DNA from: Leuctra nigra | Lineage: Eukaryota; Arthropoda; Insecta; Plecoptera; Leuctridae | Direction of reading: 5' to 3' | Length of the DNA stretch: 64,000 bases | Assembly (NCBI GenBank): GCA_934045905.1 | Contig: OW203762.1 | Location: 46,339,411 to 46,403,410 of the forward strand | In this document: one piece after another, positions 10,401-23,225 of the stretch | Layout of the letters: every line of letters starts with the position of its first letter | Numbering within the stretch: the first letter of the stretch is position 1 | Translations under genes and position numbers: made by a program | Notes under the pieces: model-generated | The model's input: the letters and a program-made list of their open reading frames with translations, nothing else | Told to the model about the DNA's origin: nothing | The model's database searches: none

Positions 10401-11902
10401 CCACTGGTATTTCATAAATGTATGACACAATTAGTGTTTCAAAAATATAGTTGGCTGCTTTGCACAATCACTCTTCCAAACAATATTGTTTGTGTTATGG
10501 GAATGTCAATGTGTGTAAAAACGTATCAATTTCAGATGAGTGTTCTTCTTACAGCACAGATAAAGTACAAATAACTGAGGGTTTTGCATAACTTGATTTA
10601 ATTCACACATTCAGTTACCAATACCTCGTCAAGAACAAGTTTACCTAAATAACAAAAACTTATTATTTACCTCGAACTAATTTCATTTGCAGATTGGTTT
10701 ATAAAGGGAACATTTCCTAGTCTTGAATTCACAAATTACATTTTTGTTAACTAACTGATGCTGTTGCTACATTGTTGTGTGTCATCGTGTCTTTATTTGG
10801 GAAATATAACTGATTTATCTGTCTTCTTTTCATTAAAAGCAATTACTACATGAAATGTTCCAAAACTCGATTATTTACAAAGGACTAGGTCTGTGGAGCC
10901 CATTGCATTCCCTGCTTGTCATTTTAAAAAATGTTTTTGCTTAACAGCAACTTTATTTAAGAATGGCACCAATAGACTTTGTTCAACAGTATATTAGAAT
11001 GTGGCACAACTAACATGCACCATAATATAATTTAATATATCTTTAAAAATATAGTATTTGATTTGATTTTTACAAAATTGGCGATGTTAAAATATAACGT
11101 GTTACTTGTGGAGAAAAGAAGTTCTTGTGTAGTACACATTGAAAACAAAAATTTAAGTAGCTCATATGAACATTTCAAAACCTCGTTTACAACAGTGCAA
11201 TTTTGCATTTTTTAAAAAAAATAATTTCTTCTAATAACTTCACTCAGACCAGAAAGTAAATTCATTTGGCAGTCTTCTCGTTAGTCATCAGAAAACTGCT
11301 TTCCACAAAACACAAATTGCACAGTTTTGCATAGGTATGGCATTTTTAGTTATTATAGTTCGGCTGCAAATTATTTTTGAGGAATATACATAACTATACA
11401 AGAATAGAAATACAGTGTCAAAAAATATCACTAAATGAGAGTAGACGGCGCTTCAGCAAATACTATTTTGTCTATTGGAAGGTAAAGATTACAAAGAAAT
11501 AACCTTAAAAACGCGAGTTCTGGGGTTCAATTCACTAACCTCGATAATTTGTCTAGAAAGGACCACGGACATAAGAGTCCTTCACAACCTGAGTAAATAG
11601 ATCAATAAAATGACCCGGTAACCCATGAGAGTTCGATGATTTGCCAGGCAAGCGTAATAGTTCCTCTCGAGCAAGTAGCAAGTAAAATAGACCACTAACA
11701 CAATTTGTTCAAATTTGTTTAACAGAAAATTATTAACAGTACTTTTATGGTAGACAATAATTTGAATTGGTTTAATTTGGTTTTTCAACTGATGTAATGA
11801 ATGATTCTAAACAAACATTATTTGAGTTTAAGTGTTTTTTACTACAAAATTAATTTAGAAAATTGGTCAATTTTGCCTGCAAGCCTGCCTGGTTAAGTTT
11901 CA
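7499..11902 (-). other. Spacer between convergent genes; presumed taranis 3'UTR on its right side
   Basis: Strongly AT-rich, and I recognise no ORF product. Minus-strand AATAAA signals at 10952-10957 and 10792-10797 would give a taranis 3'UTR of about 0.95-1.1 kb; others near 9855 would make it about 2 kb. No RNA gene or mobile element was recognised apart from those listed. Confidence 0.4.
10792..10957 (-). terminator. Candidate taranis polyadenylation signals
   Basis: Two AAATAAAG hexamer contexts on the minus strand (core at 10952-10957 and at 10792-10797), both downstream of the taranis stop. They are chosen by position and hexamer only, and the AT-rich background makes chance matches likely. 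Confidence 0.3.
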
Positions 11903-13303
11903 CTACGTACCAACGAGCACATGCATGATACTGTCCAATTCTCCTTCCGACTGTCTACTAGAAAGTTCGGACACTGGCACTGATTTTATAATATCATCTG
12001 CACTTAATGGAGTCAGTTTCCAACCAGGTAGAAAGTGATCAAACTCATTACCCAAATCCATGTCTAGAGAGGTTGAGTCGAGGCCTAGCGTGGAGGAACT
12101 GGTGGGTGAGGTCGGATAGAGATCATTGTTGTTCATGGGATCGAGATCCGATTGACTTGAGAGACTAAGCACGGAACCCCAATTAATGCCTCGATTAGAT
12201 TCCTCGTCTCCAACACCCGAGTCATTGTCATAAACTGTCTGTGGAAATGGAGTGGCTCGGCCTGATGAAGACAGATCCCTAAGGTTCTGCTCATACGATG
12301 GAAGAGCACCTTCTGCAGGTGTAGAGCTTCGGTACGGAGACACGGGATAGGCCGACGAATCTGAGAACTGCCCTCCATGGTAGCCTTGGTCAGGGTCGAT
12401 GGTGTGTTGTGAAGAAGGTGGAGAGGCAGCTGCCGGGGGTGGTTGAACTGTTCCCGTAGCATTATTGAAAAAGAAACCCTCGTGTTCCATCTCGCGTTCA
12501 ATGTACCTTAAAGTATTACATATTAGAACTGATCGATGAAGACTGGGATCAGGGAATTGTCTATATCGTCCTAGTTTACACATGGAGATGTTCAACACAG
12601 CCAGCCGTCGCTGGCGATAACATGCGGCACCAGGTCCACGACTGCACCAGCTGGTGCGAGTACCGTCACAACACTTGACGTCCGATCCGTACGCCCGAGA
12701 ACTGCCCAAGTCCAAATAAGACTTGCCATTCTCATCACAACGTATCGTCTGTTGGGGCACGGACTCCTGGCCGTAATATTCACTTCCTCCCCAATATGGC
12801 GCACTTCTCTGAGAATGATAATGAGATTGTCTCGTGTACTGGGGAGAACTGGAACCCGAGTAACCACTTTGTTCACCACTTGTCCCGTAATATCCTGCAG
12901 GTTTAGGTTCCTGTGCATAATGTTCACCATGATAACGCACACATTGGTAGCTGCGGCCAGCTGGTAAATACTTCCCTCCTCTCTCTTCTTCCTCGTCGTC
13001 ATCATCCTCGTCTTCGTCAGACTCGTCGTCGTCTTGGAGGGTTGTGGCCAGTATTGATGAGTTATGCTGCCAGTCGTCAAGTTTGGGTGCGCTAGCAGGT
13101 TCGTTGAGGCCCTTGGATGGATCGCTGCAATCATGGTGAAGTGTAGTGGCAGAGAGCGAAGAGTTAACACGCCAATCCGACACAAGGCTGGATGTCAACG
13201 ACTCGTCGAGACGACCCTGTTTTGCAGGCTGCAGAGGCGCATGCAAGTCGTCATCCAGCTTGCGTTTACTCGCTGCTGCTTGAAGCCCCATCATTGCAGG
13301 GTT
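11903..13303 (-). CDS. tara: Taranis-like SERTA-domain transcriptional coregulator, main coding exon
   Basis: 463 residues from the first in-frame ATG (13294). The SERTA domain is at about residues 226-272 (RQRRLAVLNISMCKLGRYRQ, then SLHRSVLICNTLRYIE). A basic start (ASKRKLDDDL) matches the N-terminal KRK motif of SERTAD proteins. An acidic run lies at 88-104, and the C-terminus ELDSIMHVLVGT is the conserved SERTA-family tail (the PHD-bromodomain-interacting region in mammals). In Drosophila, Taranis is a trithorax-group nuclear protein that acts with cyclin A/Cdk1 in sleep, and in cell-fate control. A minus-strand acceptor (CTTCTTCACAG at 13304-13314) precedes Asn-Pro-Ala-Met-Met with no stop, so coding may begin in an upstream exon. 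Residues 39-54 and 73-88 are a short internal duplication. The gene converges with E1. Confidence 0.88.
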   Translation of the reverse strand, partial: NPAMMGLQAAASKRKLDDDLHAPLQPAKQGRLDESLTSSLVSDWRVNSSLSATTLHHDCSDPSKGLNEPASAPKLDDWQHNSSILATTLQDDDESDEDEDDDDEEEERGGKYLPAGRSYQCVRYHGEHYAQEPKPAGYYGTSGEQSGYSGSSSPQYTRQSHYHSQRSAPYWGGSEYYGQESVPQQTIRCDENGKSYLDLGSSRAYGSDVKCCDGTRTSWCSRGPGAACYRQRRLAVLNISMCKLGRYRQFPDPSLHRSVLICNTLRYIEREMEHEGFFFNNATGTVQPPPAAASPPSSQHTIDPDQGYHGGQFSDSSAYPVSPYRSSTPAEGALPSYEQNLRDLSSSGRATPFPQTVYDNDSGVGDEESNRGINWGSVLSLSSQSDLDPMNNNDLYPTSPTSSSTLGLDSTSLDMDLGNEFDHFLPGWKLTPLSADDIIKSVPVSELSSRQSEGELDSIMHVLVGT

Positions 13304-16300
13304 CTGTGAAGAAGAAAAAATGTCATGAAAACAATCAAAAGATATATTGTTAATTTTATACTTAGTGAAAAAAAAACATGGTTAATTTAAATTCTCTTCC
13401 GGAAACTTAAGTTCTTGGGGTACCTGATTTTACTGAAGTCTTATTTCTCTCACTCTCTGTCACTCACATGTTCAAAATTGCACATTTCTGGGCAAACAAT
13501 GCACCTGTGTTGTGAAGTATTGCACTATTTGAACTAGATTACAGGTACCTTAATCTTAACATTGATATCTCTTATCTAGTCACCTTGTTTTGACTTAATC
13601 TTTAGGATAGATAAGAGGCTGATCAAGTGGGTGTGAAAATAATTGGAGAAATCTTGTACGAAGTTTGTAAAGAGCACAATTTAATTTAATACAGTAATCA
13701 GATTAAAAAGACACAGCAGTTTAGGGGTGCCATAAAGACATTTGCTCTTTGTTAAATTAATTATTATGAATACTACTGCTGAAACTTTAAACTAAATAAT
13801 CGAAAATGGAAAATATGAAAGCAAAATTGTTGAAAAACACTCAACAGGCCCTCGTATTTCATTCCTTCTGTTTAAATTGAGTCTAAATAACAAAATACTT
13901 ATGGTCGGTGACAGGCAACGATGAACCCGCTCTAGCATGGGCCACCCTGGCAATGCTAAAAGTGGGTTCATCTTTTGCCTGTCGTCCCTGACTCTTGTAG
14001 TAGATTCAAGCACTAAATTAAAACTACTATTCAAATTATTACAAATCCTACATTGTGTCTTATGACCATGTCAAGTGGTCAAACTAGGGGGAAGTTAGGT
14101 GCTGGTATCCTTCATTAGAAATTTAATTAGGTACATGATCATTATTCATTATCACATACGAATTCTGAGAATAATTCATAATAAAATAATAGACTTCTGG
14201 CAAAATAAACATAACTTAAGTTTTCCAACTCCATTTTTATTTTCAAATCATGTCTTTTAGGATTATCCTTTTTCGAGAGGTTGGGAGGGGGGGTGGGGGG
14301 ATCAATTTTGGTACCCAGTAGCCCAGATGCCCCCGACAGGTCAAAAAATACATTAGAAGAAAGACAAAGAGTTGCAAGCTATGCCTTTGTTTGAAACGAA
14401 CAATTCAAACGCGCGCTTTCATATTCTATTTGGTTGCTGAGCATGTCCACAGGTTGCGCTGGCTGTCTGAATTCGGGCTTTTGGATTTTGAACAATGCCG
14501 ATTGCCGACAAACTAAACTTAATGATTAGGGGAATTATTTCAGGTTTTATAAATGACATAGCAATGAAAGATATTCTTCGTTCTACAGACCACAAATCCG
14601 GGGGGAAGTCTCGGGACTCAGAAGAATTGATAGAGCAATATATTGATTGATTAAATATAATTCTGATGTATAATTTTCCTTAAGCAGATCCTCAGTTCCT
14701 CTTCCATACAAATAATTACATACGAGCGCCCTGATGATATATTAAACCGGATAAGTCCGTGGAAGTTCTGTAAGTTCATGATAAGTTCAGTAACTTCTGA
14801 AATAATTTATTTGGTATAACATAACCATGGAGTTATAGGTTGTGCAACCTCACGGAAAGTCAACTAATTCACAATTATTACTCGAGAGGGATAATGTCAT
14901 CGCATGCCCATGGTAAAATATCGCAATCTTTACATTTCCGTAAGCAGCGCCAACAACCGCACAATGACTTCAATTGTCGTATTACAAACAGGCAGGACTT
15001 CTCTAATCATTATTTTACCGTTTATTGCGAATCAAAAATATTGAAATATTGAGATTATTAAATTAGATTTAAATATCGCCCTAATGAAGTAAACAGTTTT
15101 AGACAAATACCCGCAAATACCCAAACTTTGCACTTCTTCCGAAATTTCCGCTTTTTACAGAAATAGCGGTATTTTGCATTTCATTAAGTTTTATTCATCA
15201 AATTAAACAATTCCGCTGATAAATAAAAATACCATAAAAACTCGAAGTTTCTCGAGTCCACTGCCAGCACAAGGCTGGGGGGAAAATGTTTATTTTTTTA
15301 TTTTCTGATTTGAGGGAAGAAATCAATGAAACCACACTCGCAGACTAGAAAATTATTACCGTTATATTATTGTGTACATTTGTGTGCAGACCATTCAGTT
15401 TCCAACCTCCACTGAAGAAGTAAAACATTTGCTCTGGTAGGTAATTCGCCGACTTATCAGTTATCAGCCCAAATATATTATTTTCCATGCACATTTATTT
15501 GTCTAAAATAAAAATGTCTAAAACTATATTATAGACATTTAAACGAACCAAAGGGATGTTCTGATCAATAAGTAACGTTTTTAGTTGATCGTTTTTCTAT
15601 CATATGAACTATACAAGTGAAATGTATGTTTTGCGATTCCTGGCTGAAGAATGATCAGCGAAACGTCATACCGTGGTTGGGAATATACCCCCGACAGACT
15701 TGCAATGCGCTACGGTATCTAGCGAGCATGAGAATGGAGAAAGTTCTTCTCATGTCAGGTACCTTCCGAAGTACAAAGCCGAACAGTCATAAGAAGTAGG
15801 TAAGTAGGCCGTAGAACCACTGTTATAATGCAATGGGGGTCGATAAAGAAGTTCGCACCCTCCGTGGTCAGTACAGTAAGTACAACAAACGCTCTGCACA
15901 ACGCTCTGATAAGCGAGGCGTGTGACGTGCATGTTAAAAAAAACAGTGGAGGGAGAGGAAAATCGCGTGAAAATTAGACTTCTGGATATAGTTATTTTAT
16001 GAAAGTTGAGATGTTGCTAAACGCAGATGTGGGATTATTTTTTCTTGGGGGGGGATGAATAGTTTTCAAGGAATTAAAATTGCCAAGATGATGGTATTGC
16101 CAAAGATATTTAAGGCAGGTATTGCCATGGCAACAAAGAATTCACCATTGTATAACATTGTTGGGAACTTAGAAAATGAAGCTATCACCACAGTTCTGAT
16201 TTTTGTTACATGCCTTCTTTCCCCAACAAAATGTCACATGATATTTAAATTTAAATTTTATGAATTAAAATTGTACAACTCAGGTGATAAGTAATGTTTG

Positions 16301-17063
16301 TCATTATTATTTGTGTTTAGGTATAATTTACAATTCACCGGAGTAAAATTCCGCGAATGTACGTTCCCCATCTACAATTGTATTGTGTAGAAAATCAGAT
16401 ATTTTCCTGATTTTTCCACCAGCGCCTCTTGGGGGCATGTTGATTGTTGTCTACTGGCGCCCTACTCTCTGATTACGCTGAAATTTGCAATATGTATAAA
16501 TATAATTAGCTATACAAAAATGCAATATCCACGAACCATTGAATTGAAAAACTGATTATTTGTCATTATAATTACCAAAATTGAACTGAGCCTTTTGGTT
16601 TAGCGAGGCTACAATAACATGTATTTTGTCTTTTTGGTAAATAAAATCTTAATAAAAAAATATCCTGTGTTTAAGGGCTGTTTAATTGCATTTTCTTTTT
16701 GCAAAAGATTAGAGAAAAATACGTTCATAAATCGTTCTTGTATTCATCCGAATTATAAGGTACAAAAACGAGTGTCATATCAAGAATTCTATTCCAGATC
16801 ACGTAGTTTGCAGGATGGCTTGAGATGTGTGTGTGTGGGGGGGAGGGGTGGGGGGGGGGGGTGACAGGTTGCTCTGCGCCACGCAAGACGTCACGTGGTC
16901 ACGGCACATGCGTTTCTTATGACAGATGCAAGCTCCTAGCTGACAGCCGATTGTCAATCAATCAAGCAAGCGGTTCTCACCACGTGATACAAAACTATAA
17001 TACAACCTCAGTTGATGACCGACAAACAATCGAACTCTTCTTGGAATGAAGAGAATCCATATT
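13304..17063. other. No gene seen; probable taranis intron
   Basis: Begins with the acceptor of the taranis exon. AT-rich, with a G-run near 14286-14300 and no recognisable exon or element. G-rich low complexity ((GT)n then poly-G) occurs at 16829-16861. Confidence 0.45.
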
Positions 17064-17069
17064 TCACTC

Positions 17070-17270
17070 GTCTCGGGTGGGGTGCGAACCTGGGCCTGAG
17101 AAGGGTCGTCCCTCAGCGGCAAGATGGACTAACCTTGGCATAGGCATAGGTATGGCAGAGCAAACGAACAGGTAGAGGTAGGTGGGCACCTCACATCGGT
17201 CTCCAGCTCCACTGCCGTCCCGTCGATCAGGAGTTCCGAGTAGCAAGTCGCTGGCTCGCTGCCTCAATAA
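17070..17270 (-). repeat. Candidate tRNA-derived SINE
   Basis: On the minus strand a tRNA-like order is visible: a D-arm-like GGTTAGTCCATC, a stem CTGAGGG...CTCAG, then a box-B-like AGGTTCGCACCCCACC (complement at 17083-17098). Box A is weak and I could not define the 3' tail or a target duplication. Confidence 0.35.
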
Positions 17271-18375
17271 CAGAGTACTCGGCCTTCAAGCAAGTTTTCA
17301 ACCCAAGCAGCCAGACAGGGCAAAAGACAGCCCAATAATGCAGTAAAACCAAGTAAAACACTCGTTGTCGAGTAGAATATCAAGACGTCCCTCGATCATC
17401 TGATGGGTTACTAGTTCCTAATTATTTTATAATTTCAATCAAGGGTGAGAGACAATGTGAAGGCAAACAAAGACCTGGCTAAATGACTAAATGACATCGG
17501 GGACGGGAGAATCAACAGAATCGAGTCCTGAAGTTGTTGCGAGGAAGACGCAAGACAGCAGTGTGGCTAGAGGGAGGGAGGGGGGGGGGGGGGGGGGGGG
17601 CGCACTGCATCCTGTCACTGGCCCACATTACAGGTGTGTTGCGCCTGCCCTGCCACGGGTATGCAACCAGCAACACACGTCCATCCAGACCATTAACTTA
17701 GCTATATCAACATTTATATGAAGATTAAACAAATTTGGATCGATGACTGAGTGATGACGTTTTCGCCATTCGAATTACTTTTTACTTTTCTTAAATCACG
17801 AATTTTTTTAGACCAGCTATTTTAACAATCTGTCTCTTTCATGAGGTTCTCTGCCTCTCTCGAATCTATGCGAGTTTTTAGTCACTAATCCGCGGCCCCT
17901 GCTATAACTTGCCCCATCACCGCTCCCCTATCCATGTGTCTAGGGGTAGAGCGCTGGGTCGGGGTGGAGGGTTGGCCCTGCACAAGAAACAGCAGGGTAG
18001 ACGGTAGAGGGAAATCCAAACCAGTCTAGTTCAGGAAAACTAAAAGCACATAAGAATATATTCATATTGACGACAATAAATCACTATTAGTATTCAAATC
18101 AAGAGGGAAATTAAGAAAGATAATTGTGCATCTCGCGAAGAATACTAATTTGTGCTAACAGCTACAGTTTTTTTTAATCTCTTTTTGCAAATTATTTATA
18201 TTAATCCTACAAATATATTTTTTTTTTATATTTGACACTTTTGACTAAGTAATTACTTTTTTAAAATTGATAAAGAAGTTATCCTGTAACTCGTCACTAC
18301 TACAGACAGATTCAGTTTGCTACCTAATAGTTCAAAATTATTTTGTTTTCTTGTAATTTGTTTTCTTGTAATTTG
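17271..18375. other. No gene seen; contains a 21-G run
   Basis: A pure G tract lies at 17580-17600, within a purine-rich stretch from 17565. Otherwise AT-rich non-coding sequence. Confidence 0.5.
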
Positions 18376-18480
18376 TTTAGTGAGCAAGGGTGGGTTCGAA
18401 CCCGCGACAGTGTTGGCAGCACTGCGTGTATTTACCTCGCTCGTTGTCCTTGTGTTGTATGGCTCAGTTGGCCAGCCTGC
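18376..18480 (-). repeat. tRNA-like sequence, SINE candidate
   Basis: The minus strand has GGTTCGAACCC (at 18389-18401), a full match to the Pol III box B consensus, preceded by a tRNA-like GGCTGGCCAACTGAGCC near 18460-18480. The spacing between the boxes (about 70 bp) is long for a tRNA. No intact tRNA cloverleaf is claimed. Confidence 0.33.
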
Positions 18481-20739
18481 CGAGGAGGCCCTAGGCTGCT
18501 GAGCGCGAGCGGTTCTATTTTCAAACCTGTTTTCGAACAGGCGGGCGCGACGTTGCCGTCATCCACCGGCGCACTGCAAACCATGGGCCAAATAGAAACA
18601 TCCACACAACACAAAATACACACATTGTTCGCTACACGCCAATCAAATCAGTCAATGGATGATTTTACACACTTTTGAATAATTAAATCTTATTTGCCGA
18701 GTAGTAGTCTCGTCTGCCCAGATCTCTCATTGGTTCAATTAGTCTACGTACTCGTAACAAATTACTGAGTTTACATTTTATATTCTCCACATTAATTAAC
18801 GATAGAAATGTTTTGTTTATGGGGAAGCTTTAGTATCACACTCACTTATAGCTTTTACTCGCCAGATAAAAGCTCTATGTAGCCGTGATCATTGGCTGGA
18901 GCATATAGCACATCCAGGAATAATTTTCAGGGAGAGTAAAAAACTGATCAAGTAGGAGTGGGACTCCGTCTATAAATCCGAAGGAGCAATGGGTAGCTGG
19001 GGAAGGGCCCCAGAGGCATGCGGGTCTGGGGCGCATACTCCAGGGAAATGTTTTGATATTATTAGACATCATTTTGGTATAAGGAGTATGCACGTGATCT
19101 GTGATTTTGATTTTTGGCCGCCATGACGGGTAGGCTCAAGCTTGTCGAGAGCTTTATTTTGTCTAAATAGTTTAAAAGCTATATCTTTAGGGCAACTGAC
19201 AGTGATATTTGACATTATTCATGTTACAGCTTGTCTGCATTTATGTCAAACATACATTCAGGCATTTATTTAATTGATAATCCTCTTAAAATAGACAGTG
19301 GTCAGCATGGCCAGCGAAATTTGAAACGTATCTTCTGGAAAATGTAATGTTGGAATCAATCAAAATCCATTATCATTGATTGAATAGTCTAACCATTAAA
19401 TATGAACACTAGGGATAACATTTCACCAAGAAAGCAGACGTAAAAGAGTAGACAAATACTAAAATATACAATTTAAAAACTGGCTGTCACGTTTGACTTT
19501 TGTTTTTTTGGGACTGTCATGGCGAAATTTAGGCGGTTAAGAAGGCCGTGAGCTTTCTCGTGCATACTCCTTATAGACTTTCGTTGTTTTTTGAGATATT
19601 TTCGTCCACTTAATAATTCCTATAACTTCAGTTATAGGGAACCTTCCCTATATTAAACCCTATAATTTTAATTTACTATAGGTACACGTAAATTGTCATG
19701 TATTGCCTACGTGATTATTAGACGGATTTAAAGGATTGGAATATATTGAGAGATCACTTAAATTTGCTCTCTTATTGGTCAATTATTCGATTTTCGATTT
19801 ATTCGATCGATCAGATCTAGCCCGGGTTAATCATAACGAAACCGGATCGGTTGGCATTAGCAACCCTATGAGAAAGGGGGGAGTAATTGTTGTAACAAAT
19901 GTTATAGTATTCTATTTTTGGACATATTAAGTTGAATGAATGTAAACCCGCGGTCAAATAAATTGCTTGCAAAATTCGAAGTAATTCGAATTTTTTACGA
20001 AAACACAGAAGTAAACGCAGATATCGAACATGTGGGGTTGTAGGGCTAGATTATAAGAACAAACCAACCATCTCATAATACCTAATAATTATTTCTCCAA
20101 TTCACAAATACTGACGGTAATTCGAGCTCAACCTTAGCACTTGGACATCAATTCTTCGGACTGCGGCTGTACATAAGAAATGTGAATGTACAGCCGCGGA
20201 TGTACAACGTGAGTAAAGCGCGCGATTTATCTGTCCATGGAAGTACGGCATATCAGGGTAGGGGTCATTGGTTCGACTCCGACTGCAGTGCTGTTTCGAT
20301 CGGTGAGAAAATAGAATTATTCAATCTAGCCTTCTATCAGTCACATGCTATTTCATTTAAATAAGAATATGATAGTAGTATCTGTTGTGCTGTGGTGAGT
20401 ATTGACACCAATTAATTAGCAAATATTACACGATTGGTTAATAATTAATTAAATTAAAATTAATAACGACACGATTATAAATATTCATTCATAATGTGGG
20501 TGTGATAACTGATAACTTTCCTTGGATGACAGTTCCATAATAAATGTGTACATTGCGAGTACCTGGAACGCGAAGAGAATAGGTTTACGTGATATAAGCA
20601 AGTCACTTGAGTTCACCTACTGGAATCTTGTAAACATTCGGATATTACATAAAAAAGAATATTGTGCATAAATAAGGATCTTATCAAGGGCATAAAAATA
20701 CTCTGGCACTGAAACTTTTCATTGACTTTCCGTCTTTGT
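18481..20739. other. No gene seen
   Basis: AT-rich non-coding sequence. Near 20250-20285 there is one isolated box-B-like word (GGTTCGACTCC) with no convincing partner box A. Confidence 0.45.
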
Positions 20740-21070
20740 AAGATTTAAAACCCCGCCGCGAGTTATCCATCATGTCTCCCGTGATGACGTAATCATGCGA
20801 TAAGACATCACGTGACGTCTCGACTGCGGGAGTAAGCGTGGCAACACTGGCTCGTTCCGTGCTGATACCCACGCCATACCGCCTGCCTGCCCGCCTGCTT
20901 GCTTGCCTTCTTGCCTGCCTGCCCCGCGCGACGACGACAAAACAACCGACCACGGCCTTCTAGCAGCGACGCCACACAACCCACGTGCGTCGATCAAAAC
21001 ATCGAATTTCATATCGGCGAGTTCGCGGCGAGCGGCCGATCACTATCGACCGTTCCTCTGGAGTATTGAT
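20740..21070. promoter_or_regulatory. GC-rich stretch with CRE-like sites, possible promoter
   Basis: Clearly richer in G+C than the AT-rich surroundings, with many CpGs. It contains TGACGTAA at about 20783, CACGTGACGTC near 20810, and a pyrimidine-rich CCTGCCTGCC-type run at 20880-20925. It could be the first exon or promoter of taranis (minus strand) or of an unseen transcript. There is no direct evidence of transcription. Confidence 0.3.
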
Positions 21071-23169
21071 TCCATGAGACTTCCAGCACGAGGGACATGT
21101 TGATGGACAGATGGCCATTGGAAGAAGAGAGAGCCCAGCCGGTCAGATGCTATTCCAACAGGTTTCGAGGGAGCGAAGAATACTTATTTTATTATTATTT
21201 TCTATTTCGTTCTGTTCTCGTTTTGATGAAAATGGAGCTACAATTCAATGTCAACATTGTCATTTCACAAGAACTACGATGGATTCGGAAACAAAGTTTC
21301 GCGCATCGATGTCTCCAATGACCACCCAGGCTGTTCGGTACCCACTTTCCTGCCTCTCCAAAACAAAACTTTTCACCCGTTCGGCGTTACGATGCATTAC
21401 TAATTGCTCCTCAAAACTCAAAATTTTGAATTAGTTTCCCCAAATAATTAAAGCTTGACAGAAATGTTTTATGCTTTTTGCTATCTTCTCCTCCCTTCTC
21501 TCGGTCTCTCTCTGTCTCTATATATATATTTTCTTCTCTCTCTCTAATGAAGGGGCCGTCGCATTGGATTCTCCCTCCCGCCCCAACCACCCACCGACCC
21601 CATTGCCATGGCAACGCTCAGCAGTAACTTTTTGCCTCAATGCGACCCCCTTCCCCCTTCCTTCATCAAACGAACCACTCAATTCCCCCTCCACTCGCTC
21701 TATCCCTCTGATCCTTCCAGACCCAATGAGGTTGAATTGGAGCGACCACCCCTCCATTATCCCTTCCACCCCTTGGTTCGAGCAACCAACCCTCCATCCA
21801 TCCATGCGCGCGCAGTTGTAACGCCGCTCACAGCACCGCGCCACCAGTACTAACAGCGGCAAATAATATGAATGCACACGAAAAAGTGCATTATTGATAC
21901 ATAAGTGACGGTTTGAGAGCACGTGGGCACTGGCGAGACAGAAACGAGAATGTCAAGATCAAATACTATATGAAAAGACGCATCAGAGTCTTACTTTTAT
22001 TCCCCTTTTGAAATCTGTATTATACATTTTCTCTTCACTTCATACAATTTAGAATAAAACTGATCTGAATAAAATTCTACTGTGGATTGAAATTACGTGA
22101 TATAAAACTTAAAATTCTGATTAAATGCTGAGTGTACGTTCCCGACTTAAAAGATCGAAGTTTCTCCGACAGAAAGTTTAATGAATTATTGTCTTAGATC
22201 CTAGTGTCAGCTGACGAAACTAAATCGTCAAATCAATCGCATCATGACAGAAGCGCTCATGGTGTGACAATTGCAAATCAGCTGTTCACTTCAAACAGTC
22301 ACCGCCTTCTTTGAAATACACAGTCAGTCGAATGTGAGGCAGGCATTCTGATTACTCACTAGTGCGCTAGGCAGAATAGCTGCGCTTAGCCGAGCCAGCT
22401 GAAGTTTCTTTTCCTCGACTGCTCAGATGTAGACCTCTATTTCCAGTTATACACGAATAGAAAACATTTGCCTCCCATGTCAGGAAATAACCTCAAAAGC
22501 AACATTTCTCAGTTTGGATCGACATTTTTCCCAAAAGTACCGAATTGGAGAAATGCAAATATAAACACTTTTCTATAATTACCCAACTATTATAAAACTA
22601 GATTATAATAGTAACTAAAAATGAAACTAATAAATGACATAAAAGTTGACAAAAAAATATATAGAAATTAAATAATTTCAATTAGTTCCAAATTTTGTCG
22701 AGTTTTTGATATTATATTTTCAACATAAGAATATGTATTGTCTAACGCCGTGGCTCCCTTCTGCGGCTTGATGCAGCAGTCGCGTAGAGAATGTTTGTGA
22801 AAGTCCAACCGAAGGCAAAGTCTCGTCAGAGCCAATGTTACTGAACATGCTAGTATTTTATCTAGCTTGGTTCATCGCCAACAGACGTCCATGAGGCTCG
22901 GTTTGGGTACGGCGTTGTGCGCAAGGGCGATATTCGCTCACCAGCGCCGTTTACCCAGCAAGCGAAACACGAACGAAGAATCGACCTTATTAACTAGCTA
23001 GGGTAATGATTATGACTGCCACGACTGTAAGGACGAGTTTCGCTTGCTACACATTTCCCAAGCAAGCGAGCAAGAGGCAGTGTTCACACTGACATGACTG
23101 ATGAAATGTTGGCTCGATGTTGATAGCGAAAGAATTGTGACCACGTGGTTTTCCGATCAGCGACCGTCA
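21071..23169. other. No gene seen
   Basis: Contains pyrimidine-rich low complexity (21481-21545, CTCT and TATA runs; 21560-21770, C-rich). The overlapping ORFs in the C-rich part are compositional and resemble no family I know. Confidence 0.45.
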
Positions 23170-23225
23170 CTGACAACTTGTCAATGACGGTTGCTGACAA
23201 CTTGTCAATGACGGTCGCTGACAAC
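23170..23225 (+). repeat. 24-bp tandem repeat, palindromic core
   Basis: Two full units at 23170-23193 and 23194-23217 plus a partial third. The unit begins CTGACAACTTGTCAATGACG. It contains the perfect inverted repeat TGACAA-C-TTGTCA. Confidence 0.85.

Noticed and set aside
12133..13185. Minus-strand ORFs of 122 and 197 codons and several plus-strand ORFs
   Set aside because: Other frames of the taranis exon, whose SERTA domain fixes the true frame.
21471..21922. Overlapping ORFs of 81-134 codons on both strands
   Set aside because: C-rich low-complexity DNA open in several frames at once; no conserved motif.
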